64,000 nt of DNA from Aquibacillus albus (GTDB taxonomy: Bacteria > Bacillota > Bacilli > Bacillales > Amphibacillaceae). Within the stretch, counting starts at the first letter, position 1. The number at the start of each line of letters is the position of its first letter. The DNA is taken from assembly GCF_016908325.1 (NCBI RefSeq), contig NZ_JAFBDR010000004.1, positions 169,485 to 233,484 of the forward strand, read 5' to 3'. The position numbers and the translations under genes are program-made. Shown here piece after piece: positions 1 to 7,764 of this stretch. The notes under the pieces are model-generated. The model did not search any database. It was not told the origin of the DNA and saw only the letters and a program-made list of their open reading frames with translations.

Positions 1-1953
1 GTAGAGTTTTCCCCAAGCACCGAAGATGTGATTGTTGGAAAAATCGTCGAGGGTGTCGATGGAATCTCAGAGCTGGAAATGTACACAAGTCCGCCAGAAC
101 GGGAAATAGAAGGAATATCTGTTGGGGGAATCTTCACTGGGGAATATCGACAGAATGAAAATTCATCAGGAGAAAATGCAGGAGAAATCGCTGTTGATGA
201 AGGAAATGGCACTTATATTCATCCAAACGGACATGAATATAGTGTTCAACCTGATAAATATGTGTATACAACCTTAGAAGGTGGAGGAACTGCCGATCGT
301 TATCTGATGTTTATCGGTTCCGATTTGACACGCTTTACCTTTCCGTATGACTATACATCATCTAAAGCATTTCTTGCAGTGACGTATCAGGATGGTTCCT
401 GGTATTATGATGATAATGAAACCTTAGTCCCGTTCACACCGAACGAAGAAGATGCTATTGTAGCAAGGATCCAGGAAGGCACAGACGGCGTGGCAGAGCT
501 GAAGTATTTTTCAAGAAAGCACAACTTGATTTCCTACACCTATGATGCCAATGGGAACATTGAAACGATTACAGAAGATGGAAAAACCATTACGTATCAT
601 TATAATGAATTAGACGAGTTAATCCGTGAAGATAATGAAAAATTAAATCATACGATTGTGTACGAGTACGATACTGGTGGGAATCTTCTTTCTAAAAAAG
701 AATATGATTACACGACAAGTGACACTATTGATGACAGTACAGAAAAATCGAATATCGGTTACGAATACGATGATAACTGGAAAGATAAATTAACATCCTT
801 TAATGGAGAACAAATTACGTATGATGAAATCGGAAATCCGTTATCTTACGACGGTTATGAATATACGTGGCAGTTAGGTGATCAACTGAAAGGAATCAGT
901 GGTAACGGGATTGACACGTCTTATAAATACAACGATGATGGGATTCGTACAGAAAAGGAGGTAAATGGGGTCACGACAAAATATCACCTAAATGGTGATC
1001 TAGTAACTTACGAATCCGATGGAACCGATGAAATTTATTACACTTACAACGCCAATGGTAAACTTGTCAGTATGAACCTCAATGGGGAAGAATACTATTA
1101 TATTCGAAATAACCAAGGGGACATTACTGGATTAATCGATCAATATGGTGAACAGGTCGTCTCTTACACTTACGACACTTGGGGACAAAATGTTGAAATC
1201 TCTGGTACCAAAGCAGATACGGTTGGTGAAAAGAATCCTTATCGATACAGAGGCTATCGTTATGACAGTGAAACAGGTTTGTATTATTTGAATGCTAGGT
1301 ATTATAATCCTGAGTGGGGACGTTTCCTCAATGCGGATAGTTATGGTGGTAGCAACGGAGAACTACTTTCTCATAATGTTTTTGCCTATGCCAAAAACAA
1401 TCCCGTTATGAACTATGATCCAAGTGGATATTTCTCTGAGAGGATTGAAGATGCATGGGATATATTAAAAGAACAGCATAAATCTGTCCGATCTGCTGCT
1501 AATTATTGGTCAATGGGATTGAGTGAGTCATTAATTACTGCGCGTAATAGTTCGATTAATTCATCTGATTATTGGATAGCTCAAGCAGATATACTAAGTA
1601 GTGCTGTACCTGGTGGAGGAATGATCGGTAGGACCACTAAAGCAGTTTCTAAGGGTAAGGATAAAGCTGGTATCATCTATAAAAGAACTGATGTAAAAAC
1701 AGGAAAAGATTATATTGGTCAAACAAAAAGTCCTGAGAGATATTTAAAGAGACAAAAAGAACATGCTAGAAAAAATCCTAGTGCACGATATGAGTATGAA
1801 ATAATAGGAAGAGAAGTACCAGGGAAGCCATTAGATATTTTAGAGCAAAGAAATATAAATAAATATGGCGGACTTGAAAAAAATGGAGGGTTATTAGAAA
1901 ACAAACGCAATCAAATAAGTCCTAAATACTGGGATTACTTTAATATTAAATAA
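1..1953 (+). CDS. RHS/YD-repeat polymorphic toxin, C-terminal part, GIY-YIG nuclease tip (5' end outside window)
   Basis: The reading frame is open from the first base, so this is the 3' part of a larger gene; the GTG at 28 is not a real start. Numbered from that GTG, YD repeats (YTYDANGN, YEYDTGGN, YRYRGYRYD) lead to the usual RHS core end, RFLNADSYGG and DPSGYF (about residues 464-469). A roughly 80-residue linker follows. The tip starts near residue 548 with GIIY...DYIG, a GIY-YIG nuclease signature, a basic helix RYLKRQKEH and a candidate metal-binding Glu606 in ILEQRN. RHS/WapA proteins display a shell that delivers the C-terminal toxin to neighbouring cells; nuclease activity is inferred from the motif. 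The immunity gene follows 14 bp later. The segment EDVIVGKIVEGVDGISEL recurs about 150 residues on as EDAIVARIQEGTDGVAEL, an internal duplication. Confidence 0.9.
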   Translation, partial: VEFSPSTEDVIVGKIVEGVDGISELEMYTSPPEREIEGISVGGIFTGEYRQNENSSGENAGEIAVDEGNGTYIHPNGHEYSVQPDKYVYTTLEGGGTADRYLMFIGSDLTRFTFPYDYTSSKAFLAVTYQDGSWYYDDNETLVPFTPNEEDAIVARIQEGTDGVAELKYFSRKHNLISYTYDANGNIETITEDGKTITYHYNELDELIREDNEKLNHTIVYEYDTGGNLLSKKEYDYTTSDTIDDSTEKSNIGYEYDDNWKDKLTSFNGEQITYDEIGNPLSYDGYEYTWQLGDQLKGISGNGIDTSYKYNDDGIRTEKEVNGVTTKYHLNGDLVTYESDGTDEIYYTYNANGKLVSMNLNGEEYYYIRNNQGDITGLIDQYGEQVVSYTYDTWGQNVEISGTKADTVGEKNPYRYRGYRYDSETGLYYLNARYYNPEWGRFLNADSYGGSNGELLSHNVFAYAKNNPVMNYDPSGYFSERIEDAWDILKEQHKSVRSAANYWSMGLSESLITARNSSINSSDYWIAQADILSSAVPGGGMIGRTTKAVSKGKDKAGIIYKRTDVKTGKDYIGQTKSPERYLKRQKEHARKNPSARYEYEIIGREVPGKPLDILEQRNINKYGGLEKNGGLLENKRNQISPKYWDYFNIK

Positions 1954-1967
1954 GGTGGGGATAGTAA

Positions 1968-2441
1968 ATGGGTAAAAAAAAGCATGATGTCAAAGTAGGC
2001 GATGTCTTTTATATCAAAATAAATGGTGAAGACAAGTATAGTTATGGACAAGTTATAAGTTTAGGAGAAACATCAGAGTGTATTATTATTTTTGACATAA
2101 CATCGAATAGCCATCCTGAAATCAATGATATAGTAAAAAATCCTATTTTATTCTTAGCACAAACTGTTACTGTGAAAATTGAAGATAACGAATGGGGTTA
2201 TTTAGGAAATATAGATATACCAGACAATTTAACATTACCTGAATATATTAGTGATACCTTGGATGGAAAAGTAATTTTAAGCTACAAAGGCGAAATTTTA
2301 AGAAAGGCTACGAATGATGAAATAGAAACTTTAACAACGTTGAAATCATGCTCTCCTGCCATTGTAGAAGACGCAGTTAATTCTAAATATGGAAAAGAAG
2401 AGTGGTATCCTTATTTAGATAATTTACTGTATAAAAAATAG
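1968..2441 (+). CDS. Imm26-like immunity protein for the RHS GIY-YIG toxin
   Basis: A 157-residue soluble protein with no signal peptide starts 14 bp after the toxin stop, behind AAGGTGGGG. Its N-terminus (VKVGDVFYIKI, then YSYGQVISLG and IIIFDI) resembles the Imm26 family found next to polymorphic toxins. The expected role is to bind and neutralise the GIY-YIG tip in the producing cell. Position directly behind the toxin is the stronger evidence; the Imm26 assignment is by eye. A strong terminator follows, so toxin and immunity gene end one transcription unit. Confidence 0.72.
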   Translation: MGKKKHDVKVGDVFYIKINGEDKYSYGQVISLGETSECIIIFDITSNSHPEINDIVKNPILFLAQTVTVKIEDNEWGYLGNIDIPDNLTLPEYISDTLDGKVILSYKGEILRKATNDEIETLTTLKSCSPAIVEDAVNSKYGKEEWYPYLDNLLYKK

Positions 2442-2450
2442 TTTTTTTAA

Positions 2451-2490
2451 ATGGACTGACAATATTAGTTTTATGTCAGTCCATTTTTTT
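2451..2490 (+). terminator. Rho-independent terminator after the toxin-immunity pair
   Basis: An 11-bp perfect stem, ATGGACTGACA with TGTCAGTCCAT, encloses a 12-nt loop and is followed by a run of T residues. Confidence 0.88.
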
Positions 2491-2778
2491 CATATTTTTT
2501 GTTAAAAAAGAACAGGGGGGAGTGACGAATAAACCTCTTGTTAATAATAGAATAGTGATAACCCTTGTAATCCCTACATGATTGTTTTATCAAATTAAAG
2601 AGTACGTACAACAACTGTAAATTATATGCCCTATTTAATGTAATGAACCTTCTGAAAATAATCACGATATCATCAGTTACCACCATTTCTTTTCTCCAAA
2701 CACCTATCTTCGCTTTCTCCCTGCCTTTTAAATTTTTTCGCAACTTTGACGTACATAGAACGATTACTAGAGTGAGGA

Positions 2779-2979
2779 CTACTCCACCTCGATTAACTCC
2801 TGAATGTCGATGTCTAATACTTTGCATACCGTTTCTAGTGTTGATAGATATACCCTGTCCACGTTGTCTGAACAAAGATGGCTGATTGTATTGGGACGAA
2901 GCCCTGTCATACGTGCCAATTCACGTTGTGAAAGGTCACGTTCTTTAAGTATTTCCTTGAGTTTAATTGATATTGGCAT
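2779..2979 (-). CDS. Small XRE/Cro-type DNA-binding protein, copy A
   Basis: This 66-residue protein is almost entirely a helix-turn-helix domain: LSQRELARMTGLRPNTISHL followed by LETVCKVLDIDIQELIEVE, typical of short Cro/CI-like regulators. It starts at ATG behind GAGGAAGGG and is divergent from the serine recombinase at 3144; the 165-bp gap holds the shared promoter region and a 28-bp palindrome. It probably represses itself and/or the recombinase. Its protein sequence is identical to copy B at 6811-7011 although the DNA differs at 13 silent positions. A regulatory role is inferred from the fold and the divergent layout. Confidence 0.82.
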   Translation of the reverse strand: MPISIKLKEILKERDLSQRELARMTGLRPNTISHLCSDNVDRVYLSTLETVCKVLDIDIQELIEVE

Positions 2980-3100
2980 GGTAAATCCCTTCCTCTTTTC
3001 ATGTTACTTTTACGATACACAATAAAATTGTATCGGTAAAGGGGTTGATTGTATCGCTAAAGCCGCATACAATAAATGTATATTAATTATAGCGGCTAAG

Positions 3101-3128
3101 CGTTACGTTAATCTGAATTAGCGTAACG
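3101..3128. promoter_or_regulatory. 28-bp imperfect palindrome between XRE copy A and the recombinase
   Basis: CGTTACGTTAAT and ATTAGCGTAACG face each other around a 4-bp centre, just upstream of the recombinase ribosome site. Related copies lie at 6657-6684 and, as a half, near 8817. It could be an operator for the XRE protein or a recombinase site; sequence alone does not decide. Confidence 0.6.
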
Positions 3129-3143
3129 GAGGGGGGAAATATC

Positions 3144-3920
3144 ATGAAAGTTATCGGATATATTCGAGTATCTACACAAGGACAAGCAAGAGATGGATAC
3201 AGCCTTGCTTACCAAGAAGATGAAATCAAGACTTACTGTCAGACTCATGGATACACGCTTTTACGCTTGTTTAAGGACGAGGGTATCAGTGGGGCTAAAG
3301 TGGATGAAGAAGCGTTAGAAGTGGACAGATTAGGCTTTCAGGAGATGTTGGAGTATCTCTCCCACCATGAGGTGGATTATGTTGTCACACTGAATACAAG
3401 CCGTTTATGGCGGTCAGACATTGTGAAAGTGTTAATTCATCGAGAATTTAAAAAGTATGAAGTAGACATTCGGAGTATTGAACAATCGCAATACAGTATT
3501 CATAAGAAAGACCCTAGCGACTTTTTAATCAATGGCTTAATGGAGTTATTAGACCAATATCAACGATTAGAAATCTCTTTAAAGCTAGGGAGAGGGAGAA
3601 ACAAGAAAGCCCAACAGGGAGGCTATGCAGGAGGAAATATCGCATTAGGCTATAAAGTGGAGAAAGGTAGGAAAAGCCTTGTGATAGACCATAGACAAGC
3701 ACAGACCGTACAACGAGTGTTTGATATAAAGGAACAATATCCTTCATGGTCATTAACCAAGATAGCTGAGAAACTGAATGAAGAAGGACATCGAACGAAA
3801 CAAGGAAAGAAGTTTAGTAAGGTCCAGGTTAAAAGGATTTTAGATAGAAAAGCGTTTTATAGTGGTTTATACCGCTATGGAGAAATAACGGCAAATGGCA
3901 AACATCAAGCCATTTTATAA
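3144..3920 (+). CDS. Serine recombinase, resolvase plus recombinase domains, C-terminus missing
   Basis: A 258-residue protein starts at ATG behind GGAGGGGGG. The N-terminal resolvase domain has the nucleophile Ser10 in YIRVSTQGQ and the conserved NTSRLWRSD arginines; residues from about 150 form the recombinase (PF07508-type) domain with GGYAGGNIALGY and VKRILDRKAFYSG. Full-length large serine recombinases of this type usually continue for 200 or more residues with a zinc-ribbon and coiled coil. This one stops at GKHQAIL, just where the IS110-family element begins, so truncation by insertion is likely. It is divergent from XRE copy A. It may retain synapsis or catalysis but probably not normal site recognition. 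Confidence 0.85.
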   Translation: MKVIGYIRVSTQGQARDGYSLAYQEDEIKTYCQTHGYTLLRLFKDEGISGAKVDEEALEVDRLGFQEMLEYLSHHEVDYVVTLNTSRLWRSDIVKVLIHREFKKYEVDIRSIEQSQYSIHKKDPSDFLINGLMELLDQYQRLEISLKLGRGRNKKAQQGGYAGGNIALGYKVEKGRKSLVIDHRQAQTVQRVFDIKEQYPSWSLTKIAEKLNEEGHRTKQGKKFSKVQVKRILDRKAFYSGLYRYGEITANGKHQAIL

Positions 3921-4022
3921 CGATTAACAGATAGAGAATGGATAGGCTTTCGTACCCTTGCGAGTCTTAACAGACTAACGCTCGACCTAAGGTTGCCGAC
4001 ATTCTCTGTCTTGCTTTAATCG
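3921..4022 (+). ncRNA. Candidate bridge RNA in the left end of the IS110-family element
   Basis: The non-coding stretch ahead of the transposase folds on paper into a closed structure. CGATTAA (3921-3927) pairs with TTAATCG (4016-4022), AGAGAATG (3933-3940) with CATTCTCT (4000-4007), and an inner hairpin AGTCT-TAAC-AGACT lies at 3963-3976. IS110-group elements are known to encode a structured bridge RNA at this place that guides the transposase to target and donor DNA. Assignment here is inference from position and pairing; guide loops were not identified. Confidence 0.5.
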
Positions 4023-4053
4023 TTTAATTCTAATATAGGGGTGAGGTTTTCTG

Positions 4054-5229
4054 ATGAAACGAGATAAGCATATTTATATAGGATTAGATTTACACAAGTT
4101 CCAACATACAGCGGTGATATTAGATTGTTGGTTTGAGAAGTTAGGAGAAAAGACCATTCAAAACAAACCAACTGCATTTCCTAGCTTACTAGAATATGTG
4201 AATAAATATCTAATAGAAGGTTTGACCCCTGTATTTGGATTAGAAGATGTGGGCGGTTACGGAAGGGACTTAGCGTTATATTTAATTGAACAAGGTTACA
4301 TTGTAAAATTCGTTAATTCCTCTTTATCCAATGCAGAACGAAACAGCTATGCCATGACAGAAAAGAATGATAGTTGGGACGCTCAATGTGTCGCAGATGT
4401 TCTAATTCGTAAGCTACCTTATCTACCAGACACTGCACCATCGGATATACATTGGATAATCGCTCAACTAGTTGGTAGAAGAAATGCTTTAGTGAAAGCC
4501 CAAACCGCTTTGAAGAACCAACTCCATATCCAATTAAACTATCATTATCCAAGCTACAAGGATTTCTTTTCAGAAGTGGATGGCAAAACGGCATTAGCCT
4601 TTTGGGAAAGTTATCCTTCACCTTATCATTTGGAGGGGGCAACCGTAGAGGACTTACGTAAGTTCCTATTAGAAGCAAGTAAAAATGCTTGTTCAACTAA
4701 AAAAGCGGAACTGATATTATCCCTTGTTCAATCTGATGGAGAAGTAAAGCGAGAATATCAGACATCAAGAGATTTTATCATTCAAAGTATGGTTAGAGAT
4801 ATTCGCTTTAAGAAGCAGGAAATCAAAAAGGTAGATAAAGAATTAAAAGTAACTATTAAAACACTAGATATGCAGCTTGAAACTATGCCAGGTATTGATA
4901 CGGTTACTTCATCCGCTTTAATTGCAGAGATTGGTGACATTCATCGGTTCACAAACTCTGATAAACTTGCAAAATATGCAGGGATAGCCCCTATCCGAAT
5001 GGGTTCGGGCGGTAAGGAAACGATGAAGAAAACAAAACAAGGTAATCGTAAGTTATATGACACCTTTTACAACTTAGCTGTTCAACAAGTCCAAGTATGT
5101 AAAGGGAGTAAAATCCCTCGTAATCCTGTGTTCTATACTTACTATAATCAGAAGTTGAATGAAGGGAAATCCAAGTCACAAGCCCTTCTTTGCATTATGA
5201 GAAGATTAGTCAGAATAATCTATGTATGA
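4054..5229 (+). CDS. IS110-family transposase, likely frameshifted near its C-terminus
   Basis: The 391-residue protein has the RuvC-like DEDD start (IYIGLDLHK, Asp12), FGLEDVGGYG, and a C-terminal IS116/IS110/IS902 domain (MPGIDTVTSSALIAEIGDI, LAKYAGIAP, GNRKLYDTFY). It starts at ATG behind AGGGGTGAGG. The frame ends at RIIYV, but shifting at about 5226 continues as MMKNKTAYILPEMPEAKVS to a stop at 5283-5285. Family members typically end IIYGMMKNKTAY, so one base appears missing (TATGT for TATGGT). The element may therefore be inactive, unless this is a sequencing error or the short form works. Confidence 0.9.
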   Translation: MKRDKHIYIGLDLHKFQHTAVILDCWFEKLGEKTIQNKPTAFPSLLEYVNKYLIEGLTPVFGLEDVGGYGRDLALYLIEQGYIVKFVNSSLSNAERNSYAMTEKNDSWDAQCVADVLIRKLPYLPDTAPSDIHWIIAQLVGRRNALVKAQTALKNQLHIQLNYHYPSYKDFFSEVDGKTALAFWESYPSPYHLEGATVEDLRKFLLEASKNACSTKKAELILSLVQSDGEVKREYQTSRDFIIQSMVRDIRFKKQEIKKVDKELKVTIKTLDMQLETMPGIDTVTSSALIAEIGDIHRFTNSDKLAKYAGIAPIRMGSGGKETMKKTKQGNRKLYDTFYNLAVQQVQVCKGSKIPRNPVFYTYYNQKLNEGKSKSQALLCIMRRLVRIIYV

Positions 5230-5356
5230 TGAAAAATAAAACGGCATATATCCTGCCTGAAATGCCTGAAGCGAAAGTAAGTTAATCAATTTGGGTGGTG
5301 GTTGAATAAACTGCCACTCTTTCATAAAGTATAATTTTAGATATTCCTAAGGGTAA

Positions 5357-5599
5357 GCACTGTCTTGGTTGGAGCAAAGAGGCTTCAAATCTGAAAAACA
5401 AACCTTTGGAAAGTTTGGGTATACTAAAAATGAACCTATCGGTAGGCAAACAAATGACGGTAAAGTAGGTTTTAGAATCGAGCATGATAGTAGGAGTGGA
5501 GCGCATATTAATGTTTGGGCTGGGAAAGAAAAAGGTCCGCATTTTGAATTTGATGCATCTGAGAAAGCCGTTAAAAAAATAAAAAAACGTTTTAGATAA
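5357..5599 (+). pseudogene. Displaced polymorphic-toxin C-terminal tip, no start of its own
   Basis: The frame opens after a stop at 5354 and gives about 80 residues. The conserved-looking part runs GKFGYTKNEPIGRQ, DGKVGFRIEHD, GAHINVWAGKEKGPHF and a basic end. This looks like the last part of an RHS/WapA-type toxin domain, cut off from any delivery module. No convincing ribosome site or ATG precedes it; a TTG at 5369 exists but is poorly placed. An immunity-type gene follows 14 bp later, the usual toxin-tip/immunity layout. The toxin family was not identified. It could serve as a donor cassette for tip exchange or be plain debris. Confidence 0.6.
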
Positions 5600-5613
5600 A
5601 GGGGGTAATTTTA

Positions 5614-6051
5614 TTGAGTAGTTATGATGAACTAGTAAAGGATCTAGTATTAAATGACCTAAATAAGTGTGTCAAAGTAATAAAAAATCCAGAAACTTAT
5701 CTAAATTTAATAGAACAAAAATTTGAATTTAATGGTTCAAAAATAGATTGGTTGCAAACTAATAAGCACTATAGTAAAGAGTCGAATAATGAATCGTTAC
5801 TTACTGATGCTAGTCTATTCATTACTGAACTAAAAGAAAAATACTTGAATAATAACGTTCGAGTAATGTATATAGGCGATAGTCTTACAGAGTTTGGGTA
5901 TCAGTTCGAAATAAAGGATATAGAACAGATATTAGTCTATTTTTTAGACATTCCACAGCACCATTATTTCATACCTTTAGAAGGTGATTGGTGTCTTTGT
6001 ATATCGTATGAAAACTATTTAGATTTTGGATTTAGTTTAAACAGGAATTAG
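5614..6051 (+). CDS. Putative immunity protein for the displaced toxin tip
   Basis: A 145-residue acidic protein without signal peptide or membrane segment. It starts at TTG behind AAAGGGGG. No family was recognised with confidence; visible features are the mixed hydrophobic/acidic C-terminal half (DIEQILVYFLDIPQHHYFIP, GDWCLCISYENYLDFGFS). The function is inferred from position 14 bp after a toxin tip and from a terminator directly behind it. Keeping an intact immunity gene beside a broken toxin is common in these arrays because it still protects against kin carrying the toxin. Confidence 0.62.
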   Translation: MSSYDELVKDLVLNDLNKCVKVIKNPETYLNLIEQKFEFNGSKIDWLQTNKHYSKESNNESLLTDASLFITELKEKYLNNNVRVMYIGDSLTEFGYQFEIKDIEQILVYFLDIPQHHYFIPLEGDWCLCISYENYLDFGFSLNRN

Positions 6052-6094
6052 GTTCAAGCGTCAGGTATAGGAGTAAATCAAAGAATATAAAAAG

Positions 6095-6135
6095 CAAAAA
6101 AACCTTGATTGGCTAGATGCCTTTCAAGGTTTTTT
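6095..6135 (+). terminator. Terminator after the immunity gene
   Basis: The stem AAAAAACCTTGA / TCAAGGTTTTTT with a roughly 16-nt loop has a T run on one side and an A run on the other, so it could act in both directions. Confidence 0.82.
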
Positions 6136-6270
6136 ATATTTAAGAGCTTTATGGTTAAAAACAATATGACTTTAGAATCAAAAACTAATGATGGTTAGCA
6201 GAATTACGAGATAGGTAGTAGTGACATTTAAATATAACGGCCATACTTACTACTCGATTTATATTTACAC

Positions 6271-6301
6271 ACGAGAATAACAAAGCTCGTAGTGATAAAT
6301 A
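6271..6301 (+). repeat. 31-bp direct repeat, copy 1
   Basis: ACGAGAATAACAAAGCTCGT followed by AGTGATAAATA. It matches 6524-6554 with three differences. ACGAG and CTCGT inside it can pair as a small hairpin. Confidence 0.75.
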
Positions 6302-6523
6302 AGTAAATAAACTTGTATCATAAGAAAATGAATAGAGCAATAAAAGGAAAAGCATTTGTTAGATAGACATTGAATAATGCTTAAGTGAAAATCATAACTC
6401 ATGATGGTTGTACCATCAAGGCATTCTGTTTTAATACTTGGTTTGTGAAAATAATAAGATAAATAGGCGAGATGACATTTTACATGGCAGGGGTAGTTAT
6501 GACATGGCATAGCTAACAAACTA

Positions 6524-6554
6524 ACGAGAATGACAAAGCTCGTGGCGATAAATA
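6524..6554 (+). repeat. 31-bp direct repeat, copy 2
   Basis: ACGAGAATGACAAAGCTCGT followed by GGCGATAAATA. The spacing from copy 1 is 253 bp, compatible with repeats bounding a lost or inserted segment. Confidence 0.75.
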
Positions 6555-6656
6555 ATGGATAACGTGAAAGTGTGTGCTTTTGCTAACTTGGCTTAAAAAT
6601 TTTGGGTTGTATTTTATCTATAGACGGTCGTATAATACTCGCTATTCGCTAAAAAG

Positions 6657-6684
6657 CGTTACATAAATTGTGATTAACGTAACG
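6657..6684. promoter_or_regulatory. Second copy of the 28-bp palindrome
   Basis: CGTTACATAAATTGTGATTAACGTAACG has the same outer CGTTAC/GTAACG arms and spacing as 3101-3128, with a diverged inner half. Confidence 0.55.
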
Positions 6685-6810
6685 CTTAGACGCTATAATT
6701 AATATAAAACCATTGCATGTGGCTTTAGCGATACAATCAACCCCTTTACCGATACAAATTTATTGTGTATCGTAAAAGTAACATGAAGAAGGGGAAGGAA
6801 GGGAAATACC

Positions 6811-7011
6811 ATGCCAATATCAATCAAACTTAAAGAAATCCTTAAAGAACGTGACCTTTCACAACGTGAATTGGCACGAATGACAGGGCTGCGACCAAAT
6901 ACAATCAGCCATCTTTGTTCAGACAATGTGGACAGGGTGTATCTATCAACATTAGAAACGGTATGCAAAGTGTTAGACATTGACATTCAGGAGTTAATCG
7001 AGGTGGAGTAG
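6811..7011 (+). CDS. Small XRE/Cro-type DNA-binding protein, copy B
   Basis: This 66-residue protein is identical in sequence to copy A at 2779-2979. It starts at ATG behind GGGGAAGGAAGGG. The codons differ at 13 places (for example ATT/ATC, CTC/CTT, CGT/CGA, CTA/TTA) and none changes an amino acid. This indicates that both copies, or an ancestor for most of the time since duplication, were under selection. The regulatory region upstream is conserved but the divergent recombinase of copy A is absent here. Confidence 0.82.
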   Translation: MPISIKLKEILKERDLSQRELARMTGLRPNTISHLCSDNVDRVYLSTLETVCKVLDIDIQELIEVE

Positions 7012-7175
7012 CCTCTTGCTCTAGTAATCGTTCTATGTACGTCAAAGTTGCGAAAAAATTTAAAAGGCAGGGAGAAAGCGAAGGTAAAGTATTTGAAGAT
7101 TGATATGGTGGTAACTGATGATATTATGGTTATTTACTAAAATTGTAAACAATAAATAGGGTATACATTTTACAG

Positions 7176-7280
7176 TGAATGTAAGTACTAAATAATTTGC
7201 AAAAAAATCATATAGGGCTAATAAGGGCTACCTCTGCTTTCTCAATAAAAAACTTCTTATTCGACACTCCACCCACTATA
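7176..7280. other. Spacer between right repeat arm and terminator
   Basis: AT-rich, and nothing recognisable is seen in it. Confidence 0.4.
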
Positions 7281-7315
7281 TAAAAAACCCTGAAAGAGTT
7301 TTGCCTCTTCCAGGG
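7281..7315 (-). terminator. Terminator of the minus-strand toxin/immunity cassette
   Basis: CCCTGAAAGAG pairs with CTCTTCCAGGG (one mismatch). On the minus strand the stem is followed by a T run. Confidence 0.8.
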
Positions 7316-7327
7316 TCATAGTAGTTA

Positions 7328-7762
7328 TTATTCATTTTTTAATATATTCTGTGCAGCTGTACTATTTGGCATTTTATCAACTATATCTTTAGCAATTTCC
7401 TTTGCCTCTTCTTTACTTATTAATTGTTCAGGAATATCGTGAAATAATAATAAATATTCTTTTAAACTTACATCTTCAGGGTGTAATTCTAATGCCCTTC
7501 TTGCATGAAATAATGCACTTGAGTATGCATCTGGTAAGTGACATAAAGCTGTACTTAATACTTCTGAGGCTAAGTAATGGTTTTCTGAGGTTTCTTCTTC
7601 ATTAATTAAATAACATACAAATGAATAAGCCCCTATACTATCTTCATCAAAACCTAGCTCTAGAACTATTTGTTTTAAAAAATCTCTATCTTCTTTCGTA
7701 ATAAATTCTTTAGCCGTTTTAAAGTCTCCAGACATTATTAACTGTTTAACTTTTTCGTTCAT
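7328..7762 (-). CDS. Putative immunity protein, all-helical, TPR-like
   Basis: The ATG at 7762 (NEKVKQLIMSGD) is preferred over a GTG five codons earlier, because it lies 2 bp after the stop of the preceding toxin frame. The protein is about 144 residues, predicted helical and acidic, with a TPR-like segment (AYSSALFHARRALELHPEDV). Proteins of this look are common directly behind RHS/WapA toxin tips. The role as neutraliser of the adjacent tip is inferred from that tight coupling and the terminator behind it. Confidence 0.65.
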   Translation of the reverse strand: MNEKVKQLIMSGDFKTAKEFITKEDRDFLKQIVLELGFDEDSIGAYSFVCYLINEEETSENHYLASEVLSTALCHLPDAYSSALFHARRALELHPEDVSLKEYLLLFHDIPEQLISKEEAKEIAKDIVDKMPNSTAAQNILKNE

Positions 7763-7764
7763 AG

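Larger units (their letters stand above)
2620..3131. repeat. Left arm of a roughly 500-bp inverted duplication carrying an XRE gene
   Basis: Read in reverse complement, this stretch matches 6653-7175: the XRE gene, its upstream region, the 28-bp palindrome and the 3' flank (ATCATCAGTTACCACCAT, CGCTTTCTCCCTGCC). Identity is high in the gene and lower towards the outer ends, so the boundaries are approximate. Confidence 0.8.
3905..5300 (+). mobile_element. IS110-family insertion sequence (ends approximate)
   Basis: It comprises a structured non-coding left end, a DEDD transposase and a short right end. IS110 elements lack terminal inverted repeats, so exact ends cannot be read here. The left end must lie near the abrupt stop of the recombinase gene; the right end lies between the frameshifted transposase stop (5285) and the toxin-tip fragment at 5357. 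Confidence 0.7.
6136..6652. other. Non-coding stretch of about 500 bp between toxin cassette and right repeat arm
   Basis: No coding frame with a plausible start or composition is seen on either strand. The only structure found is a pair of 31-bp direct repeats (6271 and 6524). Confidence 0.6.
6653..7175. repeat. Right arm of the inverted duplication, with XRE copy B
   Basis: Inverted relative to 2620-3131. It contains the palindrome, regulatory region, XRE copy B and the 3' flank. No recombinase lies divergent from this copy, unlike the left arm. Confidence 0.8.

Noticed and set aside
2471..2885. Overlapping frames on both strands of 80-134 codons
   Set aside because: They overlap the terminator and XRE copy A in other frames; the XRE frame has the conserved domain and ribosome site.
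5334..5343. ATTTTAGATA at 5334 as a further recombinase remnant (matching the ILD codons at 3837)
   Set aside because: The match is only about ten AT-rich bases and does not extend in any frame; chance is the simpler explanation.
6265..6519. 84-codon minus-strand frame in the gap before the right repeat arm
   Set aside because: Composition is not protein-like (many His, Cys and Tyr), it lacks a ribosome site and it overlaps one of the 31-bp repeats.
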